Origin: Ministeria vibrans ATCC 50519
Lineage: Eukaryota > Opisthokonta > Filasterea
Direction of reading: 5' to 3'
Assembly: GCA_943704425.1 (NCBI GenBank)
Contig: CALSCP010001832.1
Coordinates: forward strand, 1 to 37,500
Length of the DNA: 37,500 nucleotides
Shown here: positions 9,997-21,000 of the stretch, piece after piece
How positions within the stretch are numbered: position 1 is the first letter of the stretch
Layout: each line of letters begins with the position of its first letter
Position numbers and translations under genes: made by a program
Notes under the pieces: generated by a model
The model's input: the letters and a program-made list of their open reading frames with translations, nothing else
Database searches by the model: none
What the model was told of the DNA's origin: nothing

Positions 9997-11906
9997 TCAA
10001 TGGCTCATGCGACTGCAACGCTCTCGCACATACACCTCCAACTCACGCCCAGGGCCCAACAGCCCCTGTAGATCCGACAGCGCCAGCGTATAGTACTTCA
10101 CATCAGAGGTAATGCGCTGCCGTTGCGAAGGCGACGCAAAGTCAAGTTGCGCATACAATGACGTAAACTGTGTGTTCAGTTCCCCAAACACTCGATGAAA
10201 CACAAGCTACAACAAGCCCAAGACAGTTACAACGTGTTTTCCTTTGAGGAAATATCATTCTAACACTTACTTCGAGTTCGCCAGGCGGCAACACATCCGA
10301 CAGTGCCTTGTGCAGCTTCCCGACACCGGTAACAATGCTCACAACATGTGTGCTCACGACCAGTGTTGACACGGCTGTTGCGCCACTCACTCGGACTGTG
10401 TTTCCCTTTTCGCTCATCTCAACGCGAACACTACACAAAATAGAATAAAAAAAACAATGTACAATTACAACGACGATGGGAGGTGATACCGTTCAAGAGA
10501 AGAAGCGCATTTCGCAAAAAGATCTTTCATGATGTCAACTATTTTGGTGTAAATCTGGTCTGCGTGGCCATTAAGATCGCGCGAGACACTCTCAAGCGAT
10601 GGTTGAATGAGCCGCTCAATTTGGGTCAGAGGCACATTGTGAGAGATCAGATGAAAAAGCGAGGCAGAAGAAGCATGTGGGGCTGAGGTGTCTGTGGGTT
10701 GTTGGCCCGTCAGTTGGGGAATGAGCGTTTGTTGAGTGAATAAGAACAGTGCGCTCGCACATTGAGCAGAAAGCGCTAAAAAAAACCGCTTGTTACGTCT
10801 TTCCAATTCAATTGTGCGCAAACCTAAATGCTTTGTTGTGATGGTCTTCAGCTTTGCTGTTTTGATTGCTTCAGCGCACAGCACAAGTTCACACGATCGT
10901 CGATTGAACGACTATAAGGCGGTTAATCAAATGTGAGAATGTGCATTCATTCGCATTTTGTTGTGCCTTGTTACTTTGATAAATTCGACAAGTTTTGAGG
11001 CAATAGGCTGTGCAAGCATTGGAGCAGCTCTGATGATATCACAGTAAAGAGCTAAAACGACACAAATTAGATACAAAAAAAAGATAGTAATAAAAATGCT
11101 ACCTGTAACACGAATGACCTCCAGTACAACGGAAGCAACACGAAAGTGTCTTCCGTTGACGCGCAGTGTCTCAGCGCCACCACCCTCTTCATCCCCTTCT
11201 TCTTGGTTGTCACTTGTGCGCGTCAGCGATCCGTCCACAATGGACTGTACGTCGGACGGCACGACGGGACAAATCTGCCAGAGCTCCGCGTCCAAATGAA
11301 GTCGTAGGGACATGAGCGAACGGCGGTGGAAGGCATCGAGAAAACGCGTTGCTTGGGAGCGCAGCGTCGCAAGGAGGTTCTGTGGGTGGTGGGCAGAGGA
11401 ACAGAGTGCAGAGGAGAGAGTGGAAAACTCAGTGGTGCACTTGACGAGTGACTCGAGTACACGCACAACCACAATGAAAGCGACAGAGTCCGACGCAGAA
11501 CTACTCTCATTGGTGCTCGTCGCTGGATCAAGTCGGTCTGCGCGCATTGCCAGCAGTTTGGCACAGCGAATGTGAGCCAGCTCAACTGCTTCATTCAGTG
11601 CATCGCGAGACTCACTCAAAATGGACTCGCGCTCACTCTCACTCAGAATCTCACAACCACTGTTCTCGGTGCTCATCTGTTCACACATGCCCACAATCAC
11701 CAGATGGCTCGCATGCATGGCACGCAGCAGATGCAGAGTGGCTGTGTATACCTGTTGCATAAGCGCCACCCATGCAACATTGTCCAGAGTCTTCATGTGC
11801 GCCTTGATCTGCGACACACCGCCACCACCACCACCACCACCGCCGCCGCCGCCGCCGCCAGTACCGCTGCTACTGCCCTCATCGCCACCCTCACTTCCGC
11901 CTCCTC

Positions 11907-11948
<42 letters not shown>

Positions 11949-13442
11949 ATGATGATGGCTCGCTCGTTGATGATGGTGTCAACACTCCCACCACCGTCTG
12001 CCAAATGACTTGTTTGACGGGATGATCCTCTTCGACACGGTACGCTCTGAGAAAGTGCAGAGATCGTTTGCGCAGCAAACCACGCACCAAAGGCTCGACG
12101 CGCTCACGCGTCCGCTCCAACAGCACCGCATCTGACAGCCCAGCTGCCTCTGCCACACACACACCACTTGCACTGCTGCTACCAGACACACCAAGAGACG
12201 TGGCGACCACCGGAAAATGCTCCACCATCAGACTCTCAATGGAGCGCTCCTTCTCACGCAGCTCACTCGCCATGTGTCGCAGTGCCGTCACGCCTGCAAG
12301 GTCCGTTTGGAGCACTGCCTGTGACGCAGTGATCACATCCAGCGCGCCCACATAGTCATTGGTAGACAATAAAAGCTATAGAAAAAGATCAAATTGCAAT
12401 GAGTGACTGTTTCGTGGTGGTTATTTGGCGTGTGTCGTACTTGAATTGTGCCGGGCGTCTGACGGACTGTATCGATCATTTTGAGGAGTGCGTGCAGTTG
12501 AGTGAGGTTTGCGCGACGTCGCATTTGCTGGCCCACATTGAGCGTATTCTTGGTATAGATGGTGTCGATGACTTTAAGGTGGCGGCGCAAGCGAGCGATT
12601 TCGGCCACGACCGATTGGACTTCGCTGTAGAGTTCGTGGTGACCGCGAATGGCGCCAAAGAAGGAAGTGCTCCGCTCGCTAATTTGGTGCGCCAGTTGGA
12701 CCTCAACAAGATCTAGAAAGTGCGCAAGGCGTTCTTGGAACATTTTGGCCGAGGCACGGTTGGGTTGTTGTGACTGCTCTTGTGGTGGAGTGGACGACGA
12801 CGAGCCATCAGTCGTCGAGGACGGCGCTGGCACAGGTGCCTCGGCCATGCCTGCGTTGCGCAGGAGCATCTCAAAGTCTGCGGGGTCGTGAAGGGAGTAG
12901 TCTTCTCGAAAGTACACAGAGGGCACGCCCTTTTGCGTGAGAACGCGTGTGGAGTCGTCAGCTGTGAGTTCTGCAACGAAAGAGAAACTTTTTGAATGAT
13001 CATTCCTAAAACAACCGAACGTACTTGACTTCTCTGGGGCTCCAACAGCGCCAGCCTGTAATGATGGTTGCCGTGATGCACCAGGGCCGACAGCAGCAAC
13101 CGAGGCGGGGCGGCGGCTTCGCCAGGCGTCGGCGATGGAACGCAGGTATGGCTTGAAGTGATCGAGGGTGATGCGCGGCAGCGGAGGGTCCGCAGGGGGC
13201 AGCGGTGCGTCAGACCAGTCGGCGCCGAAGTGGCGCGAGTACAGCGCGAGCGACTCGGCGCGTGCGACGGGGTCGGGGTTGTTGAGCAGCGCAACAAGAC
13301 TGTACTTGAGCTTGTACTTGGTCTTCTTCTGGCCCGACGTCAACGACGACGAAGACGACGTCGTCGACAGTGGAAGAGCTGCCCCGCCCGCTGTAGACGA
13401 TGTGGCATCGCAACCCGACGCAGCCGTCGACGGCTCTTCCAT
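9997..13442 (-). CDS. VPS54: VPS54, GARP tethering complex subunit
   Basis: Eight exons: 13442-13025, 12970-12441, 12375-11103, 11051-10975, 10911-10824, 10775-10490, 10430-10271, 10206-9997; about 1013 aa (human about 977). VPS54 is the subunit of the Golgi-associated retrograde protein complex that tethers endosome-derived vesicles at the trans-Golgi. Support: the N-terminal block VPSVYFREDYSLHDPADFEM, the coiled-coil block FLDLVEVQLAHQISERS followed by FFGAIRGHHELYSEVQSVV, and the C-terminal VPS54 domain (LRVNGRHFRVASVVLEVIR, FNRRSCELVLCAEAIKTAKLKTI then TTKHLALSAQC). All seven introns are tiny (48-65 nt) GT-AG introns that keep frame. Exon 3 carries runs of Ser, Ala and Gly. The start codon lies 120 bp from the divergent methyltransferase. 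Confidence 0.92.
11816..11955 (-). repeat. Trinucleotide runs encoding poly-Gly, poly-Ala and poly-Ser in VPS54
   Basis: On the plus strand: (CCA/CCG)n at about 11819-11861, (TGC)n at about 11909-11928 and (TGA)n at about 11929-11955. In the VPS54 frame they encode 14 Gly, 7 Ala and 9 Ser. They fall in a linker between conserved regions, so length change should be tolerated. Three different triplets side by side suggest repeated slippage. Confidence 0.9.
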
Positions 13443-13562
13443 TTAGCTGTTGGAAATAAAAATGACTAGTAATTTTACTTTTCAGTTTTCACTTCATTAT
13501 TTTTCTGAATCTTCGAAGTTCAAACGTAATTCTCTCTCGCTCTCTCTTTCTGCTTTATTCTG
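13443..13562. promoter_or_regulatory. Bidirectional promoter VPS54 / methyltransferase with 18-bp palindrome
   Basis: 120 bp separate the two start codons. At 13459-13476 lies AAAATGACTAGTAATTTT, an 18-bp inverted repeat with a single mismatched pair around ACTAGT. Nearly the same sequence occurs in the spacer at 25772-25892. A CT-rich stretch (13531-13550) precedes the methyltransferase ATG. Confidence 0.6.
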
Positions 13563-14414
13563 ATGTCGACTGGATTCTGCCAACCGTCGAAAGACGACAC
13601 GGAGCTGGAAGCAGCGCTGTCGCAGGCGAACCGCACGTCGTTGATGATTGCGTATGAGCGATCGTTGGAGAAGGAGCTGTTTCAGGATGACTTGGCGGTG
13701 GCGCTGGCGGGGCGTCGTGGGGCGCAGTACTCGGAGGAGATGAAGGGGATGGCCTCAGCATTTGGCTTTACGGACTGGCCCGAGTTTCATCAAGTGTGGA
13801 CGGTCGTGCGAACCCGTTTTATCGACGATTGGATTTGCGCGACGGTCAAAGCGTCGCAACAAGAGTATCAGCTTGTGAATCTTGGAGCGGGGCTGGACAC
13901 GCGTGCCTTCCGCATGAGCTGCCTTGGTGAGTCACCATCCTCGACAGCCCTGTGGGAGGTCGACCTGCCCGCTGTAAACGACGTCAAAGCGGACATTCTC
14001 TCCCGCCTCAAGCCACAGGCGCTCTGCTCCCGCCACGTCGTCCCCTGTGATCTGGCGACGCAGTCGTTGCGCGAGCCACTTGTCGCCGCCGCCTACAACG
14101 TTGAAGTGCCCACCCACTGGCTGCTCGAGGGGCTCATCATGTACTTGCCACTCGACGCACAGCGCACACTGCTCGAGCGCGTCAGTGCCCTGTCGCGTCC
14201 CGGCAGCACTGCCATGATCAACTTTCTCGAAGCACTTCAAGAAGAGCACAAAGACAAGGCGCTGGGAGCGGCGTCAATCAAGGCGCTTCTCGAGCCACAC
14301 GGCTGGTCTGTGTCCATTCATCGCTATGGCGACGACTCGCTCAATTTTGGTCGGTACACTTTCACGGGTGAGCCGCTGTGTGCGTTCTCCTTTGCAGTGT
14401 GCACCAAGACGTAA
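13563..14414 (+). CDS. LCM-type SAM-dependent methyltransferase
   Basis: Intronless, 283 aa. It belongs to the leucine carboxyl methyltransferase fold family (the PF04072 / TIGR00027 type of putative O-methyltransferases). Motif I is LVNLGAGLDTRAFRM at about 104-118, the SAM-binding loop. The acidic WEVDLPAV at about 131-138 would bind the SAM ribose. The family signature LLEGLIMYLP is at about 187-196, and NFGRYTFTG lies near the C-terminus. The length matches bacterial members of the family; eukaryotic LCMT1 is longer. The substrate is unknown: the sequence does not tell whether it is the PP2A methyltransferase, and the bacterial-like length and lack of introns argue against it. It shares a short promoter with VPS54. 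Confidence 0.85.
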   Translation: MSTGFCQPSKDDTELEAALSQANRTSLMIAYERSLEKELFQDDLAVALAGRRGAQYSEEMKGMASAFGFTDWPEFHQVWTVVRTRFIDDWICATVKASQQEYQLVNLGAGLDTRAFRMSCLGESPSSTALWEVDLPAVNDVKADILSRLKPQALCSRHVVPCDLATQSLREPLVAAAYNVEVPTHWLLEGLIMYLPLDAQRTLLERVSALSRPGSTAMINFLEALQEEHKDKALGAASIKALLEPHGWSVSIHRYGDDSLNFGRYTFTGEPLCAFSFAVCTKT

Positions 14415-14566
14415 CAGCAGAATGGACGTTGAAAAGAAATCGTAACTATTGTCAATTGAACTTGGGGTGGTAACATTGTGGTGCCCTTTTGCGATGCGTT
14501 TGAAGAAAAGTATAACTACACAATTTTTTAAAATTGACACAAAGTACAGTGACACATAAGGAGAAT

Positions 14567-17500
14567 TTATTGAACGGGCAAACTTGAGGTACCATCGTCT
14601 GTGCTATCCGGAGGCAGGGATGCAAGGGATGCTTGGATTGCGGCAATGCGAGGGTGTGAGGGAGGGAGGGAGGCAGTGAAAATGCGGTGCACTCGCTCGA
14701 AGAACTCGCGCGCTTTGACAAAGTCATTTTGAGCTTGGTACAGATACCCAATGTTTTCACACGTTTGGCCGATGGATGGGTGGTCGGGACAGACAGACTT
14801 CTCCTTGACGACCAAAGCACGCTCATAATACTCAAGAGCACGACTGTAGTCTCCTTGTAGCCGATATACTTCTCCGATATTGTTCAAAACGGCGCCAGTG
14901 GATGGGTGGTTGGGACCAAGAGACTTCTCCCAAATGATCAAGGCACGCTCGTAATATACAAGAGCACAACTATAGTTTCTTTGTGCCTGGAACACAATGG
15001 CCATGTTGTTCAATGTGTTGCCGACGGACGGGTGGACAGGGCCAAGAGACTTCTTTTTGGTGGCTAGATCACGCTCATAGAACTCAAGAGCACGACTGTA
15101 GTCTCCTTGTGCCTCAAACACAATGGCCATGTTGTTCAATGTGTCGCCTGTGGATGGGTGGTCGGAACCAAGAGACTGCTCAAAGATGGTCAGAGCACGC
15201 TCATAGTAATCGAGAGCACGACTGTAGTCTCCCTGTGACTGGAACACACCAGCTATGGTGTTCAATGTGTCGCCTGTGGATGGGTGGTCGGGGCCGAGAC
15301 ACTTCTCACGGATGATCAAAGCACGCTCATAGTACTTTACGGCATGTGCAAACTCGCCCTGCTCGTCCAACACACTTGCCAAGGTCTGAAATGCACAAGC
15401 GCCAGTCACAGACTCCTCATCGCCAACACATGCTATCCCCATCTCAATTGCTCGCATCGCTTCAGCATATCGCCCATTGAGACTCCATAGCCCCGACAAA
15501 CGCACTCCAAGCCACACCGCGTCATCGTCCTTCCTTCCCTTCTTCACCATCCGCTCCAAACACCTCATCCCATGCACTCCAACCTCTCGACTCCACTCCA
15601 TCTTAGTGTACATTTTCTCATCCTCATCAATCTCCTCCTGCAACACCATTCCCACACGCAAAAAGCTTTTCCATCTTTCCTCCTCATCATCAAACGCAGT
15701 CGCCCGACACACATCCTGCACCAGCTCGTGCACGCCCAGTCTTGTTCCCGTTCTCTTCACAACAGACAGTCGACACAAAAACAAAAGCGCCACATCAAAC
15801 TCATCCTCACCATCAGCTTCTTCCTCTTCCCCTTCTTCTCTCTTCTTCCCCTCCACCAACAGGCGCAGCAGATCCACTTCAATCCCACTCCCTTCTACCA
15901 TCCCCATCACACCCACAATCTTCTTCACCATCTCCTCCCCACCAATCTCCATCGCTCGCTCGATGCTCGGCCGATACGTCGCCAATACGCGATCCACCAA
16001 CTGTCCATCCCCCGTTCGCTCGCGCAACACCTTCAGCCGGTCACCGCCCAACCTCTTCAAATACACACTCGCACTCGTCTGCTCCATCTCCCCCAGATAC
16101 CCACTCGCAAGCTCAAGCGCAAGTGGCATCCCCCCCAACGCCAATGCAACCTCCCTCAGCGTCTCGCTCTCCTTCTCCTTCCTCAACGGCAACCTCTCCA
16201 GCAGATATGCCACTGCATCCTCCTCCTCCAGCACATCCAACGACAATGCCACATGCTCCCCTCCTCCTCCTCCAAACAGCGTGCCAAACTCTCGCACATT
16301 CTGCAGTCGTGTCGTCACGATCACCTTCCCGCCCATCTGTCCTCGAGGCATCATCTTCACCATCTCCTCCGTCACTGCGTCCCACCCATCCACCACCATC
16401 AACCATCCCTTCACGTGCGACAACCACTGTCGCATCGCCGCCACCACCTCCTCATCTTTGCTCTTCTTTGTCACTTCATGCAGTGGAATGTACGCTGCTG
16501 CCTCTCGAAACGACGCCACCATCGTCCCTGCATTCGTCCCTCGCACCCACAACAGCCATGTGTAATCGTTCACATGCTCCGTCGCGTACACCGCCGCCAG
16601 CGCACTCTTTCCCACGCCACCCGCAGCACGCACCGCGACGTTATTCCCGATCATCGCCTGTCCGTCACTCATCAGTCGCGAGTGAAGCTCCGCCAGCTGC
16701 GCCACACGACCCGTGAAGCAATCCGGTCGCGTAGGGACCATCGCAAGCTTGTTGCGCTCCGTGTAGTTCTTGTTGAAGACCACAAACTCCCCCACGTTGG
16801 CGTCGACACGCCACCCAAGCCGACCCAGCGCACACGTCTGTCGGTGCAACAGGAAATCCGGCCCGTCCCGCATCACTTTCGCCAACTCGACATTGACACG
16901 GTCCGCCACGCACCCAATCGTCGCCCATTCCGCCGCTCCCTCCCCACCGTCACGTCCAAACGCCCCGCTGTCCCCGTCGGGCGACAGCCACGCCCGTCGC
17001 AGAGCCGCGTACAACACCGTGCCAGAGTCGGCACAAAAGGCCGGATATCGGCTCGGCGCAGCCGCAAGGCAATGGAATGACTCTGCCAGATACAGCGTCT
17101 GGAACGCCGCGGTCTCTCCGACGCCTCGTGCCCGTGCGCACACGCGTTGCTGCTGCGGCATGTCAAAGGCCGCTCCCGAGTGGCACGTGTCGAGGACCAC
17201 GAGCGTGTTGCGCCACCGTTGCTCTCGGTCGACGCCCAAATCGTCGTGCAGCTGGTGCATGGTGTACGCGCCCTCATACAGCGGCGCACGGTGGCCGTCG
17301 CCATCGGTGGTCTGATGCACGCACTGAATGTCGGCCAGGGCGGCGCCGTACGAGCGGTCGCTGGCGTTCTCTTGGCCGTGCGCCGCAATGTAAACGACGA
17401 GCTCGTCATTGGTTGCTGCGACGTGGCCAGGCACCATGGAGGCGAGGGCGCGCACGCCAGCACGTATATTCGCGCGTGTCGCCCCCCCAGACTGCCACAG

Positions 17501-17785
17501 GAGGCGGCGGGCCTTCTCCGCTTGCGCCCCATCGTCGATGTATTGTTGTTCCAGCGTCCCATTGTCGAACGCGCCCTGAGGCAGCGCCATGGGCGTGTCC
17601 GCGACCACGACGACCATGAATCCCTGCCGGACCAGGTCGACGGCCACGTTGCGCGCCGTGGGAGCGACGCCCTTGAGCGTGTCGAGCGCAACTGTCTTTT
17701 GGTCGTACCCACTTCGTGTGACGATCAGCGCGTACTGCTGGCCCCGCGAGCGCGTGCCCTTGTTGTCGCCCGATGATGATGCCAT
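14567..17785 (-). CDS. Caspase-like / NB-ARC / TPR protein (NLR-type STAND)
   Basis: One uninterrupted ORF, 1072 aa, starting at ATG 17785 (MASSSGD). Residues about 17-300 are a caspase/metacaspase-like C14 peptidase fold: strand YALIVT, ELVVYIAAHGQ with catalytic His136, and LVVLDTCHSGAA with catalytic Cys201. Residues about 355-640 are an NB-ARC ATPase: Walker A AAGGVGKSALA (Lys393), Walker B WLMVVDGWDA (Asp466), VIVTTR sensor, and GGMPLALELA in place of GLPLA. After a helical region, residues about 795-1045 hold six kinesin-light-chain-type TPRs of 42 aa (units such as GDYSRALEYYERAL...DHPS). The plan, protease effector then switch ATPase then sensor repeats, is that of STAND/NLR proteins of fungi, bacteria and (with a CARD) Apaf-1. 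Expected role: ligand on the TPRs opens the NB-ARC, oligomers form and the protease is activated. The ligand and substrate are unknown. Confidence 0.88.
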   Translation of the reverse strand: MASSSGDNKGTRSRGQQYALIVTRSGYDQKTVALDTLKGVAPTARNVAVDLVRQGFMVVVVADTPMALPQGAFDNGTLEQQYIDDGAQAEKARRLLWQSGGATRANIRAGVRALASMVPGHVAATNDELVVYIAAHGQENASDRSYGAALADIQCVHQTTDGDGHRAPLYEGAYTMHQLHDDLGVDREQRWRNTLVVLDTCHSGAAFDMPQQQRVCARARGVGETAAFQTLYLAESFHCLAAAPSRYPAFCADSGTVLYAALRRAWLSPDGDSGAFGRDGGEGAAEWATIGCVADRVNVELAKVMRDGPDFLLHRQTCALGRLGWRVDANVGEFVVFNKNYTERNKLAMVPTRPDCFTGRVAQLAELHSRLMSDGQAMIGNNVAVRAAGGVGKSALAAVYATEHVNDYTWLLWVRGTNAGTMVASFREAAAYIPLHEVTKKSKDEEVVAAMRQWLSHVKGWLMVVDGWDAVTEEMVKMMPRGQMGGKVIVTTRLQNVREFGTLFGGGGGEHVALSLDVLEEEDAVAYLLERLPLRKEKESETLREVALALGGMPLALELASGYLGEMEQTSASVYLKRLGGDRLKVLRERTGDGQLVDRVLATYRPSIERAMEIGGEEMVKKIVGVMGMVEGSGIEVDLLRLLVEGKKREEGEEEEADGEDEFDVALLFLCRLSVVKRTGTRLGVHELVQDVCRATAFDDEEERWKSFLRVGMVLQEEIDEDEKMYTKMEWSREVGVHGMRCLERMVKKGRKDDDAVWLGVRLSGLWSLNGRYAEAMRAIEMGIACVGDEESVTGACAFQTLASVLDEQGEFAHAVKYYERALIIREKCLGPDHPSTGDTLNTIAGVFQSQGDYSRALDYYERALTIFEQSLGSDHPSTGDTLNNMAIVFEAQGDYSRALEFYERDLATKKKSLGPVHPSVGNTLNNMAIVFQAQRNYSCALVYYERALIIWEKSLGPNHPSTGAVLNNIGEVYRLQGDYSRALEYYERALVVKEKSVCPDHPSIGQTCENIGYLYQAQNDFVKAREFFERVHRIFTASLPPSHPRIAAIQASLASLPPDSTDDGTSSLPVQ
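14700..15400 (-). repeat. 126-bp tandem repeats encoding TPR units
   Basis: The TPR region repeats every 126 bp on DNA as well as protein level. The stretch agcacgactgtagtctcc recurs nearly unchanged near 14840, 15092 and 15218, with a diverged copy near 14965. Matching at silent positions suggests recent duplication or gene conversion among units. Confidence 0.75.
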
Positions 17786-18039
17786 GGTGTTAATGGTAGG
17801 CTTGGGAGAACTTTGTGAGGTAAAGGGAAAACTGTGAAACAAACTGAACAGACCGGAAATTTGATATCTTGGATAATTTAGACATTTTGTCGGCTGATCA
17901 CTCTTATCTAGTCTGTATACTGTATTGACTATTCTCTAAGTACAAATAAATAATTGCTAGCTACTAACGTGGCTTCAAGCGAATACTACTAAATATCTGT
18001 ATGTCATCTGTATCAGTCATTGCTCATTAAATTCTCGTA
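17786..18039. promoter_or_regulatory. Divergent promoter spacer, caspase-NLR / DLEC1-like
   Basis: 254 bp between start codons, AT-rich on the DLEC1 side (17870-18030), with TGTATACTGTATTGAC near 17912. It must drive both genes. No further motif can be supported by eye. Confidence 0.45.
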
Positions 18040-21000
18040 ATGAACTCATTGGACTGCCTTCTCAACGAATTCTTTCCAACAAAAGACCTTCCAGTAACCG
18101 ATTATCATTCATCTATCCATTGTTTTGTTTCTTATTTCGAACCGCCCTTTATTTTGTGTCTCCATAGCAACAACACGAACACTCGGAAGATGACGCCATT
18201 CAGCGTCTTTTTGCCGATCGCGACGAGGCATGCCAGCAGTTGAGTGCGGTTCAGGCGCATCTTGACGACGTGATGGACCGATCCATGAATGGCATGGTGA
18301 CACTCTCGTCGCTTGTTGACTCGGCGTTGCTCGCTCGCCACGGTCTCATTGAGCCCTCCTCGTTCCTGCACGACACTGCATTTACCCTCATCGACGACGG
18401 TGGCAGTGCTGGGCCACAACCAGCGCCATTGGCTCCGGCATTGTTGATGCAGCGCACGCCCACAAAGAAACCTCCGCTTCCTCTCCTCCACCAGACTCTT
18501 CCAGCAACCCGTTCTGCCTCCAACAACAACACCAACGACGATGACGATGAAACACACGAGTGTACCCTACGACTTGCTCGGTTGCGCCAACAGGGCAGAT
18601 TTCTGGAGAATCCTCGCTTTGCAAGTCACTCAGCGTCCTTCACCGCCAACCCCAAAACCCTTTTCTTTGACTCCTATTCGGCAGGTGACAGTCTGGAGAG
18701 CACCCTCACGCTCACCAACACCTCGCGGGTCAGGCGACACTTTCGTATTGTGCCTATGCAAACATCAAAGCAATCTTCCTTCTCCATCCACGGTGGTACA
18801 CCGCTCGATGGCACCCTCGCGCCCGGGCTCAGTACCCGCATCGGCATCCAATTCCATGCACACAATCTTGCACCTGTAAACGATCAGCTTATCGTCGAAA
18901 GCGAAGGCGGCCACGCTCTCGTTGTGCCCATTGTGGCTCACCTCAACGTGCCTCAGCTCGATCTACCCGATTCAGTTGACTGTGGGCCATGTCTTGCTGG
19001 CGAGTCTGTCAGCACTTCCCTTGTCGTCACCAACAGCGCTGGCGGCGTTGGTTGCTGTAGGCTTGCTCTAGAAAACAACTCTGGCGATGTGTTTGCGCTC
19101 TCCGTCCCTCTACTTCACTTTACGCACGCCAAACAGTCGCTGTCACTCTCTGTCACGTTCACTCCCGACAAGTGTGCCACTCGATTCACCTCCACTCTCA
19201 TCTGCTTCTTTGATGACGGCCACAGCACACGACACTCACTGGTGGGCACGCAAGTCGAAGCGCACGTCACTGTGCCCCTCCCAGATACCCTCGAGTCCGC
19301 TGATTATGTCTATCCCCACTCCTTCCTTCTTCTGCGCGACAACAATACCAAACTGCACTGCGTCGACTTTGGCGACGCACTTGTGCTCCCCTCTGCCACG
19401 CACACATACCAATTTTGTGTGAAGTCTCACTCGCCAGTGCCTCTTCCCGTTCTTTGGCACACCCCGAACAAGAACGGTCTTGATAACGACCCACCACCCT
19501 TTCACGTCTCACCCTCACACACGACAATCCCACCTCTCGCCACTGTCCTCTTCACAGTGCACTTTTCGCCCTTCTCCACCACGCCATACTCATTCTTTAC
19601 CAATCTCTGTCTCACTGTTCCCTCCAACGACTCTGATGGTGGTTCTCCCGACTCGCTCGGGTCCTCTCAATCGCTTCCTCCTACCATTGCCATTGCTCAT
19701 TTCCGATTCGATGGCTCTGGTGCTCCCTTTCAACTGTCCATCTCTCCACCAGCGCTCTTTTTTGACACCCCATTGCTCATCACGCAAACGCACGCGTCAC
19801 CCGTGCCCCTTCGCATCACCAACAAATCAGCCGCCACTGCACTCAAGTGTGCAATCACCGTCGACGAGTGCTTCCCATCCTCAACACAAGTGGACATTCA
19901 TCCGTCCATCGTCACGACACCTCCCGCCCATGTCGTCTCCGTTTACGTGCGCCTGACACCACTCACACCTGGCCCTATCCGTGTGATCTTGCGCTGCACC
20001 GTCGTCAACAGTCGTGTGCCGTGGGAGGACACGGGAGCCGTCCAGCGCATTCTCGTGCGTGCTTTCGCCACAGGTCCCACAGTGCGACTGCTCCAGCCTG
20101 ACTTGTCTTTTACTCCTCTCTGCAACTTATCACTCTCTGCCTCCGCATCGCTCTCGCTTGTCAATGACTCGCCCATCCTCGCGAACTGGTCACTCTCCGA
20201 TCTCGACCGCAGCGAACACTCGTACATATCGTTTTCTCCCTCTTCAGGTCAACTCCTGCCGGGCGAGCACCTCAACAGTGTGCTTGCCACACTTCATTTC
20301 AGCGACACCTCTAGCGTCGACCGCAGTGAAACACTTCACCAATGCCAACTTGATGTCACACACGGTGAAAGTACACCGTTCATTGCTCGGGCGACGCGAG
20401 TGCGCCCGTCTGTGCTCATCGACTCGCCCCTGGTCGACCTGCCCTTACTGCTCTACGAGTCCTCGAGCACCAACGCAACCTTTACCATGCTTAACGCCAC
20501 TGAACTGCCCACCCCGTTCAAATGGCTTGCCCTCCTCGCAGAGGATTCCCCTCCTCATGTGTCCGTCTCAGTGTCTCCTTCGGACGGCTCTCTTGCGCCT
20601 CACTCGCGCCAGTCCGTCACTGTCCATGTCCAGTCAGTGACTCATGTAGACTCGCCGACTCCCTTTCGTCTTCCCCTTGCTTGCTTTCTCAACTCCATCA
20701 CAAATACCACCTCGACAGGAGTCATTCTCACAGGCACAGTGAGCCCACTTCAAATTCACTATTCCGTCGAAGGGGAATCTCTCGTGTCCACTAATGCTAC
20801 TCTTTCCCTTACATGCAACACCACTGTTACCACACACCATACTTCTTCCCTTGCCACTTTCGTGTCACGCACACTTCTTATTCACAACCCAACACCCTTG
20901 GCACACCCTTACACTCTTAGTATGCATATGTCCTCCCCTCCCACTCCCAGTTGCTCCTTTTATTTCATTGGTGACAACGCAAATCACTTTCTCACGTCAA

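Noticed and set aside
15572-17080. 502-codon plus-strand open frame antisense to the caspase-NLR gene
   Set aside because: Composition is His/Arg/Ser/Pro-rich with no domain. It mirrors the codon pattern of the strongly supported minus-strand gene.
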